NCBI GenBank assembly: GCA_009731375.1
Contig: BJOX01000350.1
Coordinates: forward strand, 153,863 to 207,157
Source: Paulinella micropora
Lineage: Eukaryota; Cercozoa; Imbricatea; Euglyphida
DNA length: 53,295 bases
Direction: 5' to 3'
The notes under the pieces were generated by a model, which worked only from the letters and a program-made list of their open reading frames with translations, did no database searches and was not told where the DNA came from. The translations under genes were made by a program, and so were the position numbers. The first letter of the stretch is position 1; the number at the start of each line of letters is the position of its first letter. Shown piece by piece: positions 44,556 through 53,295 of this stretch.

Positions 44556-44566
44556 CAGTAGTAGTC
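44238..44566. repeat. (TAG)n tracts split by a 60-base unique piece
   Basis: (TAG)n at 44238-44457 with CAG and ACA interruptions, then a unique segment ending 'ggcctagcctagcctag', then (TAG)n at 44518-44566. Confidence 0.92.
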
Positions 44567-44903
44567 ACCCATCTACCCACTTTATCCCAGACATCATATC
44601 AATCACTGAATCAAAATTACTTGTAGGAACAGCACATGCTGTGCTCCCAATCCCAACCTACACATCGGACCATACAACTGATATCTCTGTCTACCATAAG
44701 AACGATATGCATGTCACGATCACCGAATCCAAAGTCTCTAAACTTCTGGCGTCATCATGCAGGTACATGACACAGAACATAAAAATAACCCAGTGCACAC
44801 AATTTTTCATATGTATAAACGACCACTCTTACAAGTCTATGACGGTGCTTTCTTCTCAGATTTGCAAAACCTCATGCAAGGTATCCTCTCTACCTCCCCA
44901 CAG

Positions 44904-45676
44904 TAGGTAGTAGGTAGTAGGTAGTAGGTAGTAGGTAGTAGTAGGTAATAGGTAGTAGGTAGTAGGTAGTAGGTAGTAGTAGGTAGTAGGTAGTAGTAGG
45001 TAGTATGTAGTAGTATGTAGTAGGTAGTAGGTAGTAGTAGGTAGTAGGTAGTAGTAGGTAGTAGGTAGTAGTAGGTAGTAGGTAGTAGTAGGTAGTAGGT
45101 AGTAGTAGGTAGCAGGTAGTAGTAGGTAGTGGGTAGTAGTAGGTAGTAGGTAGTAGTAGGGTAGGTAGTAGTAGGTAGTAGGTAGTAGTAGGTAGTAGGT
45201 AGAAGTAGGTAGTAGGTAGTAGTAGGTAGTAGGTAGTAGTAGGTAGTAGGTAGTAGTAGGTAGTAGGTAGTAGTAGGTAGTAGGTAGTAGTAGGTAGTAG
45301 GCAGTAGTAGGCAGTAGGTAGTAGTAGGTAGTAGGTAATAGTAGGTAGTAGGTAGTAGTACGTAGTAGGTAGAAGTAGGTAGTAGGTAGTAGTAGGTAGG
45401 TAGTAGTAGGTAGTAGGTAGTAGTAGGTAGTAGGTAGTAGTAGGTAGTAGGTAGTAGTAGGTAATAGTAGGTAGTAGGTAGTAGGTAGTAGTAGGTAGTA
45501 GGTAGTAGGTAGCAGTAGGTAGTAGGTAGCAGGTAGTAGGTAGCAGTAGGTAGTAGGTACCAGTAGGTAGTAGGCAGCAGTAGGTAGTAGGTAGCAGTAG
45601 GTAGTAGGCAGTAGGCAGTAGGCAGCAGGTAGTAGGTAGTAGGTAGTAGGTAGTAGGTAGTAGTAGTAGTAGTAGC
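44904..45676. repeat. (TAGGTAGTAG)n minisatellite
   Basis: About 770 bp built of TAGG and TAG units, mostly in the order TAGG-TAG-TAG (10 bp), with scattered variants (AAG, CAG, GCAG). It lies inside LINE copy L-c. The long minus-strand 'TTYYLLP' frame is an artefact of the period. Confidence 0.93.
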
Positions 45677-45742
45677 AGTCAAAGAATCACCACACAAACC
45701 ATCTTAAATCACATCCAAAACCTCAAAGGCCCAGGACGGTAT

Positions 45743-46777
45743 GTGCTTGCTCGGTTTATCGACCTAGCTTATGACACCATCGATAATGAAACACTCATCC
45801 ATAAACTACGAAATAATATAAATTTTAGCGATAACACCACTATCTTTTTCAAATCATACCTCACAAAACGATACCAAACCGTATTTACCCAATATGCTCG
45901 TTCCTACCCACGCAAGATCACACATGGGATCCCGCAAGGTAGCACACTCTCAACAACGCTCTTCATTCTATACATCAACGATATTATACTCTCACTAACA
46001 CACGGGAAAGTCTTTGCATATGCAGATGACACCACACTCATCATTGCTGCTAAGAATAAAGAGCAAATCCAAGAACAAGCACAAACTGATACAACTAACC
46101 TTGTCCGCTACTTCCACAGACATAACCTAGTACCCAACCCCACCAAAACCACCTACACCATTTTCCACAAGCATAAACAGAAGGTGCAGCTCGACCTGAC
46201 TATCGACGGCAAGAGGCTCCAACAAGAACGAAAGGTAAAAGTATTGGGTACAATCATCCAAAGCAACCTGTCCTGCCGTGAACATATACAATCTATTGTG
46301 TTCCGTCTTCAACCGTTTGTCCAAATGTTTCGCTATGTGAACAGCCTACTTCCCACCCACATCCTCCTCCAACTTTACTATGCACATGTATACCCCCTAC
46401 TTATGTATGGTATCTCTATATGGGGATCTGATGAATACAACACCATTATACATCCACTTATTATCATCCAAAAACGTTTTGTCCGTCTGATCTGCCTCAA
46501 ATCGTGGAGAACATCTACCAAACCACTTTTTGCCAAACTACGCCTACTCAACATACTTAACATGTATAAATATAGCGTATGCATGGATGCACACTCCCTT
46601 ATTTACCCAGCCTTCAAGGCTTTCCTACCCCTTCACTACAACAATATCCGACCAATTACAGCTGTTCATAACTACAACACTAGGCGATCATCAAGGAAAC
46701 ACATGCACAACGACTCAAAGACTGGTCAGTACAGCAGAGCCGCACAAGCACAATGGGATAGCTGCCAGAACATCTGA
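45743..46777 (+). pseudogene. LINE L-c reverse transcriptase, long open part
   Basis: 344 codons open: RT fingers/palm ('AYDTIDNETLIHKL'), 'ITHGIPQGSTLSTTLF', the catalytic 'FAYADDTTLI', thumb, and the C-terminal domain ('LICLKSWRTSTKPLF', 'VHNYNTRRSSRKHM'). A base loss at about 46758 shifts the last ~25 codons. The first residues of RT are interrupted by the minisatellite, so it is not a functional gene. Very close to L-e in sequence. Confidence 0.9.
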
Positions 46778-47082
46778 GAGACATCTCATACAAAGCTGAA
46801 TTCAAAAATGAACTCAAGGAGTATCTCTTACAGCTGCAGCAATCCTGACACTGCCTACGGGCATAAAGAGGGCGTTGGATACCTCATCATCAGATGATAC
46901 CTGAGTGTGGGACAAGTTCAGCGATGATCACATCCTAAGCCGGAAGTGTGGTTGGCGAAACCCCCTTGGGGAGTCACCTCGTGTCTTCCAGCTTTTGTGA
47001 GCGCCACCGTTATATATACAACTGACTAGGATTATAATACTTTCAACATATATATACATATATATATATATAAATAATATTA

Positions 47083-47115
<33 letters not shown>

Positions 47116-47145
47116 TATTATATTATCTATACATATTTACTTCCA

Positions 47146-47182
<37 letters not shown>

Positions 47183-47490
47183 AAAAAAANNNNNNNNNNT
47201 TAATTTAATTTTTTTTAAACTTCATATATGTAAATTATATTACCTTTTTATGTCATTTTATTTTTACTTTTTATTTCTTATTTTTTATTTTTGTTTTACT
47301 TTTATTTTATTTAATTACTTTCAATCTATTTTATTTATTTTAATACTTTAATATTTTTAATAATTTAATTTTTCATTATTCTTAATAATTTGAGAAGCAT
47401 CTAGTTAAATCAATAGCTCTTGAGCTAACGATTTGTATGGATGACCAGAGGTTAAATTTCTCAACTTCATTAAATCGAAGGCCTAGGCCT

Positions 47491-47505
47491 AGTTGTAGTA
47501 GTAGC

Positions 47506-47539
<34 letters not shown>

Positions 47540-47684
47540 TAGTAGTAGTATAGTAGTAGTAGTAGTATAGTAGTAGTAGTAGTAGAAGTAGTAGTAGAAG
47601 TAGTAGTGGTAGTAGTTGTAGTGGTTGTAGTAGTCGTAGTAGTGGTGTAGTAGTATAGTAGTAGTATAGTAGTAGTAGTAGTAA

Positions 47685-47763
<79 letters not shown>

Positions 47764-47858
47764 AGAGGAGTAGTAGTAGTAAGAGTAGTAAGAGTAGTAA
47801 GAGTAGTAAGAGTAGTAAGAGTAGTAAGAGTAGTAAGAGTAGTAGTAGTAGTAGTAGC

Positions 47859-47923
<65 letters not shown>

Positions 47924-47927
47924 ATGA
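47491..47927. repeat. (TAG)n tract between L-c and L-d
   Basis: About 435 bp of TAG with variants. 47764-47840 is a higher-order 9-mer AGTAGTAAG. Directly joined to both LINE copies. Confidence 0.93.
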
Positions 47928-48128
47928 TACCTGAGTGTGGGACAAGTTCAGCGTTGATCACATCCTAGGCCGGAGTGTGGTTAGCCAAACCCCCTTGGGG
48001 AGTCACCTCATGTCTTCCAGCTTTTGTGAGCGCCACCGTTATATATACAACTGACTAGGATTATATTACCCTCAACTTATATATATATACATATATATAT
48101 ATATGTAATATATATATATATACATATT

Positions 48129-48166
<38 letters not shown>

Positions 48167-48521
48167 ATATTATATCTATACATAGCTACATTCATTTTTT
48201 TAAATTTTTTTTTTAATAACTTCATGTATATATGTATATGTATATATATATATATGTAATATACATACATATATATCTATATAAACTGTGTGCCTTTTCA
48301 TTTTCACTTTATTTCTTCTTTATTATATTTTTATTTTATTTTTAATACTTCCAATCTACTTTTATTTTTTTTATTTTAATACTTTTTAATAATTTAATTT
48401 TTCATTTTATTACTATTTGAGAAATAGGTCACCATCTAGTTAAATCAATAGCTCTTGAGCTAACGATTTGTATAGATGATCAGAAGTGAAATTAACTTCA
48501 TTAAATCGAAGGCCTAGGCCT
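47925..48521 (+). mobile_element. LINE copy L-d, 3' UTR only
   Basis: Starts at 'gatgatacctgagtgtggga', which shares ATGA/TAG microhomology with the preceding repeat. It continues through the conserved UTR ('aacccccttggggagtcacc', 'cttccagcttttgtgag'), (TA)n stretches and the end motif AGGCCTAGGCCT (48510-48521). A severely 5'-truncated insertion. Confidence 0.87.
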
Positions 48522-48542
48522 AGTAGTAGTAGTAGTAGTAGT

Positions 48543-48584
<42 letters not shown>

Positions 48585-48615
48585 CAGTAGTAGAAGTAGT
48601 AGTAGTAGTAGTAGT

Positions 48616-48712
<97 letters not shown>

Positions 48713-48722
48713 ATAGTAGTAA

Positions 48723-48765
<43 letters not shown>
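48522..48765. repeat. (TAG)n tract between L-d and L-e
   Basis: About 245 bp of TAG trinucleotide. The L-e 5' end begins right after it. Confidence 0.93.
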
Positions 48766-48766
<1 letters not shown>

Positions 48767-48782
48767 TAAAGATTATCACATC

Positions 48783-49088
48783 ATGTGCAAAGAGAGCTTG
48801 TCACCTGAAACACGCAAACTCCTTGATAGCACAAAACAACTCATGAAAGACTATCCAAATTTCGTGGCAGCAGTGTGGACCACAGATGGTGAGATCTATC
48901 TACGCCCAAGAGAGAGTGAGAATAGATTTAAAATCCAACGATTAACCCATATTCGGTACTTGAAGAACCACTTCAAAAACTGTGAGTCAGACAACTCATC
49001 TGCCTCCCCAAGGACCAGCAACAGGTCAGCAAATGCAACCATGTCTAGCTCCAGTTCGACGTTCCCTGCCAGTGAGGCACCGCAGTAA
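48783..49088 (+). CDS. LINE L-e ORF1, 101 residues
   Basis: ATG 17 bases after the (TAG)n border; stop TAA 49086-49088. Charged N-terminal part ('LSPETRKLLDSTKQLMKDYP', 'LTHIRYLKNHFKNC'), then a Ser/Thr/Asn-rich tail. No zinc knuckle or RRM seen. It is in the same frame as ORF2, separated by TAA-GCC-ATG, so it could be an N-terminal extension of ORF2 cut by a mutation, or a true ORF1 with reinitiation or readthrough. Confidence 0.6.
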   Translation: MCKESLSPETRKLLDSTKQLMKDYPNFVAAVWTTDGEIYLRPRESENRFKIQRLTHIRYLKNHFKNCESDNSSASPRTSNRSANATMSSSSSTFPASEAPQ

Positions 49089-49091
49089 GCC

Positions 49092-52055
49092 ATGAGCTTC
49101 TTACTACAACCCAACCCCCCACCCCCCGCACACCTACCAGAACAGACTCAACCCAACAATACACCATCACATCGACCAGCACACATCATACACCCACACC
49201 TCACATCCCTTCCCCCCAAGGTAAAGAAGCACTTCTCTATATATCATACAAATATCCGCGGTATAACAGGAAGCCACCAAACCCTACTTAACCATCTATC
49301 CAACCCTGACTGTACTCACTTCATCCCAGACATAATATCACTTACGGAATCCAAAATAACACCAGGTACACCACACACTCACTTCCCAATCCCAACATAC
49401 ACATCCTACCATACCACAGATGTGTCCGTCTATTATAAAAACGACATGCACATCACAATCTCTGAATCTAAAATCTCAAAAGCATCTGGCGTAATCATGC
49501 AGATACACAGTACAGAACATAAAAATAATCCAATCCACACCATATTCCACATCTACAAAAGACCACTCTCACAATCCTACGACGGCGCTTTCTTCCAAGA
49601 GCTCCAAAACTAGATGCAAGGTATCCTCTCTACCTCCCCACACACTAGCATCACGATTGTTGGTGACCTTAACCTTGATCTCCTACGCCCTACAAAACAG
49701 GTATGTGACTTCCTTGCAGTCAATAACCTCGTCACCACAATCAAAAATCCCACCCGCAAAGCAAAGAGCCATACATTGCTTGATGTTATCTTAACGACAC
49801 TCACCTGCGATATCACATCTGATGTCTTACCTACATGCATCTCTGATCACCACCCCATCTATGCCATCTTTCACACCCCAATCACACATAAGAAAAATAA
49901 TAAGAAAATCCTAAGTAATAAGAGATATGAATATAAGAAAGAAATAATAACAGAAGAAATAATTAAAGAACTTAAGCAAGTTCTTGACCCAGAACTAAAT
50001 AACGACACGCCTAATAATTATATAAATAAGATACATACAGTTATAAAGACAGTGGTTGAAAAGTATGAAAAACGTATAAAGAAGCGAAAATGGAAACCAT
50101 GGTGCAATAATGAAATTAGAGCTATGATTAAGAAGCAAAGAGAACTATATGAAATAAAAGTAGCATGCCCAGTTAAAAGTAATAGGATTAAGTACAGTAA
50201 GCATAGAAATAAAACTAATAGAGAGATTAAGAAAGCTAAGAAAGCATACATGACTGCCCTAATGGAAAGATTACGTCACGATCCGAAAAAACGTATGAAT
50301 GCGTTGAGAAAGCTGATCCCACAGACACAGGGTCTGAAGACGTCGCCCACCCAGCTCCGCATAGATGACAAGGTAATCACCGACCCCAAAGGTATTGCCA
50401 ATGCACTCAACAAACACTACACGACGGTCGGCTCCAAGGTCAGTGCCCAAATCCCCCAAGAACATAAAGTCAGAGAAGAGGAAATAGACCTAACACAGAA
50501 ACAACTGCCTACCTTTACACTCAAACGCATCCGACAGAATGATGTAGTCGAGACACTGAAAGCAATAAACAGAAACAAAGCAGAAGATATAAACAAAATA
50601 AAGCCAGCCATAATGCAAGACCTTACAGAATACATTGCCCCGATATTAACCAAGCTCTTTAATAAAGCTATAGAACATAACCAATACCCAGATGCACTAA
50701 AAATAACTAAAGTTATTGAAATATATAAAGCTAAAGATAGAACGCTGCCTGAGAACTACAGACCTATCTCGCTACTGCCGATCATCGCCAAGGTCTTTGA
50801 CACTATACTCAACAAGCAACTGATGACCCACCTTACCAGGTACGACATCCTCTCGCGAACTCAAATATGCTTTCCGACCACATTCGAACACGACAATCAC
50901 CACACAAACCATCCTAAACCACATCCAACACCTCAAAGGCCCAGGACGGTATGTACTTGCTCTATTTATCGACCTATCGAAAGCTTATGACACCATCGAT
51001 CATGAAACACTCATTCATAAATTACGAAATAATATAAATTTTAGCGATAACACCACTATCTTTTTCAAATCATACCTCACAAAACGATACCAAACCGTAT
51101 TTACCCAATATGCTCGTTCCTACCCACGCAAGATCACACATGGGATCCCGCAAGGTAGCACACTCTCAACAACGCTCTTCATTCTATACATCAACGATAT
51201 TATACTCTCACTAACACACGGGAAAGTCTTTGCATATGCAGATGACACCACACTCATCATTGCTGCTAAGAATAAAGAGCAAATCCAAGAACAAGCACAA
51301 ACTGATACAACTAACCTTGTCCGCTACTTCCACAGACATAACCTAGTACCCAACCCCACCAAAACCACCTACACCATCTTCCACAAGCATAAACAGAAGG
51401 TGCAGCTCGACCTGACTATCGACGGCAAGAGGCTCCAACAAGAACGAAAGGTAAAAGTATTGGGTACAATCATCCAAAGCAACCTATCCTTCCGTGAACA
51501 TATACAATCTATTGTCGTCCGTCTTCAACCGTTTGTCCAAATGTTTCGCTATGTGAACAGCCTACCCACATCCTCCAACTTTACTATGCACATGTATACC
51601 CCTTACTTATGTATGGTATCTCCATATGGGGATCTGATAAATACAACACCATTATACATCCACTTATCATCATCCAAAAACGCATAGTCCGTCTGATCTG
51701 CCTCAAATCATGGAGAACACCTACCAAACCACTTTTTGCCAAACTACGCCTACTCAACATACTTAACATGTATAAATATAGCGTATGCATGGATGCACAC
51801 TCCCTTATTTACCCAGCCTTCAAGGCTTTTCTTCCCCTCCATTACAACAACATCCGACCAATCACATCTGTTCATAACTACAACACTAGGCGATCATCAA
51901 GGAAACACATCTACAACGACTCTAAGACTGGTCAGTACAGCAGAGCAGCACAAGCACAATGGGATAAGCTACCAGGACATCTGAGAGATATCTCATACAA
52001 AGCTGAATTCAAAACTGAACTCAAAGCGTATCTCTTACAGCTGCAGCAATCATGA
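49092..52055 (+). pseudogene. LINE L-e ORF2 (endonuclease-reverse transcriptase), lightly broken
   Basis: Endonuclease: 'YHTNIRGITG' (about 49245), 'SLTESK' (catalytic Glu, about 49335), 'GDLNLDLL' (about 49661) and 'SDHHPI' (about 49844). RT: 'LPENYRPISLLPIIAK' (about 50745), 'FIDLSKAYDTIDHE' (about 50968), 'GIPQGSTLS' (about 51142) and the catalytic 'YADDTT' (about 51235). C-terminal domain: 'LICLKSWRTPTKPLF' and 'HNYNTRRSS'. Breaks: in-frame TAG at 49611-49613 (sense codon in L-b and L-c), a one-base insertion at about 50866, and a 10-base loss at about 51565. ORF2 would nick the target and copy the LINE RNA into it. Confidence 0.9.
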
Positions 52056-52676
52056 CACTGCCTACGGGCCTAAGGAGGGCGTTGGACACCTCATCATCAG
52101 ATGATACCTGAGTGTGGGACAAGTTCAGCGTTGATCACATCCTAAGCCGGAAGTGTGGTTGGCGAAACCCCCTTAGGGAGTCACCTCGTGTCTTCCAGCT
52201 TTTGTGAGCACCACCGTTATATATATACAACTGACTAGGACTTTAATACCCTCAACGTATATATATATATATATATAATATATATATATATATTTTATTT
52301 ATACATATATATATATATATTTTATTAACCCCATATATGCATATGTAATATATATGATATTACCTTTATGTTATTTGATTTTTACTTTATTTTTCTCTTT
52401 TATTTTTTATTTTACTTTTATTTTTCTCTTTTATTTTTTATTTTACTCTATCTTATTTTATTTTAATACTCTATCTTATTTTATTTTATTTCAATACTCA
52501 ATCTATTTTATTTTATTTTTATTCTAATATTTTTAGTATATTTTTTTTAATAATTTAATTTTCATTACTATTAATAATTTGAGAAGTAGGTCACCATCTA
52601 GTTAAATCAATAGCTCTTGAGCTAACGATTTGTATGGATGACCAGAAGTTAAGTTAAATTAACTTCATTAAATCGA

Positions 52677-52687
52677 AGGCCTAGGCC

Positions 52688-52688
<1 letters not shown>
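52677..52688 (+). promoter_or_regulatory. LINE 3'-terminal palindrome
   Basis: AGGCCTAGGCCT, a perfect 12-bp palindrome immediately before (TAG)n. Also present at 47479-47490, 48510-48521 and, with one change, 44225-44236. An upstream 'tagctcttgagcta' inverted repeat is conserved too. Probably part of the RNA signal read by the LINE RT. Confidence 0.6.
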
Positions 52689-53163
<475 letters not shown>

Positions 53164-53295
53164 GACACCGTGATAGCCCAGTGGTCAAGTTCTACCATCT
53201 GGGCCCTGTCGCCAGTTCGATTCCCGTCGGTGCCACCAGTATTTTCATTGAACATACCGATCCGTCTGGACCAGTATTTTCATTGAACATACCGG
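53164..53295 (+). mobile_element. SINE copy S4, cut by window end
   Basis: Head GACACCG, A-box and B-box as in S3, then two copies of 'ccagtattttcattgaacat' (as in S2). The sequence ends at 'cataccgg', and the window start ('ccgtctggaag') is nearly the next piece of the same SINE. Confidence 0.9.

Larger units (their letters stand above)
44567..47490 (+). mobile_element. LINE copy L-c, middle replaced by minisatellite
   Basis: The endonuclease part is 44567-44903 ('ctctctacctccccaca'). A 10-bp-period minisatellite fills 44904-45676. LINE sequence resumes at 45681, where the RT 'HTNHPK'-equivalent region begins. Compared with L-e, LINE positions 49640-50890 are missing. RT and the C-terminal domain follow (see 45743-46777), then the 3' UTR, a (TA)n expansion, a 10-N gap (47190-47199) and the conserved end with AGGCCTAGGCCT at 47479-47490. 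Confidence 0.88.
48766..52688 (+). mobile_element. LINE copy L-e, nearly full length
   Basis: A 3.9-kb element: very short leader (48766-48782), ORF1, ORF2 with endonuclease, RT and C-terminal domain, a 3' UTR from 52056 and the end motif AGGCCTAGGCCT (52677-52688), running into (TAG)n. Only a few disabling lesions are visible, making it the youngest copy. The RT and C-terminal motifs ('VHNYNTRRSS', 'SRAAQAQWDKLP') resemble Jockey/CR1-like non-LTR elements. Clade assignment is tentative. Confidence 0.92.

Noticed and set aside
44238-44566. (TAG)n or (TTA)n tracts as telomeric repeats
   Set aside because: Trinucleotides without the G-rich telomere pattern, and interspersed with LINEs.
44904-45676. 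Regular repeat as a CRISPR array
   Set aside because: The units are 10 bp with no spacers, in a eukaryotic LINE; it is a minisatellite.
44837-48779. Long frames of Tyr, Leu, Thr and Ser repeats
   Set aside because: They translate TAG-type microsatellites in various frames.

Overview
The window is nuclear eukaryotic DNA. It carries spliced protein genes with GT-AG introns and consistent exon phases, tRNA-derived SINEs, APE-type LINEs, LTR retrotransposons of the Copia superfamily and very abundant microsatellites. No bacterial or organellar features were seen. The short-exon Rab gene, the F-box/JmjC gene and the protist-like Copia elements suggest a unicellular eukaryote (an alga, heterotrophic protist or early-branching opisthokont). 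I cannot name the lineage. Both ends of the window lie inside copies of the same SINE at nearly the same SINE position, so the window is probably a whole scaffold that broke at that repeat. Ten N gaps are present, and most sit on homopolymer runs.

Layout. 0-2.6 kb: two SINE copies, a related unit with a similar 3' tail, and the 3' part of a spliced coiled-coil-like gene whose first visible exon directly abuts a SINE tail. 3.2-3.6 kb: a 389-bp foldback element. 4.3-4.9 kb: a two-exon unknown gene (minus strand). 5.9-6.9 kb: the 3' part of an Ala/Leu-rich unknown gene (plus). 6.9-9.2 kb: three closely spaced minus-strand ORFs for charged proteins, two of which share a repeated 'GEIRI...IY..V' motif. 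9.2-10.6 kb: pyrimidine-rich, no convincing gene, with a duplicated ~116-bp unit.

10.6-28.1 kb: two decayed Copia elements. Copia-1 is 10910-19982, with ~200-bp LTRs, inserted in an AT tract between two copies of an LTR-like repeat. Copia-2 is 20469-28119, with ~396-bp LTRs and a 5-bp target duplication CTTAT. Both have gag, protease, integrase, RT and RNase H in Copia order, a primer site resembling the anticodon arm of initiator tRNA-Met, a shared 24-nt 3' UTR motif, and an extra Cys/His motif between gag and protease.

28.1-37.4 kb is a genic island: a 67-residue RanBP2-type zinc-finger protein (minus), a Rab GTPase (plus, twelve inferred exons, one lost in a gap), a possible terminal exon of another gene, a third Copia integrase fragment, and an F-box plus JmjC oxygenase gene (minus).

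37.5-52.7 kb is a head-to-tail array of copies of one LINE family. The junctions are (TAG)n tracts, and the LINE's own 3' end runs into (TAG)n. One copy has its 5' part inverted, one has a ~770-bp minisatellite in place of its middle, one is only a 3' UTR, and one is almost full length. Two more SINEs lie in (ATT)n tracts at 43.4 and 53.2 kb.

The cellular genes (Rab trafficking, JmjC/F-box, zinc finger) show no operon-like logic. The main theme is transposable elements using trinucleotide repeats as targets and tails, and pressing to within tens of bases of gene ends.
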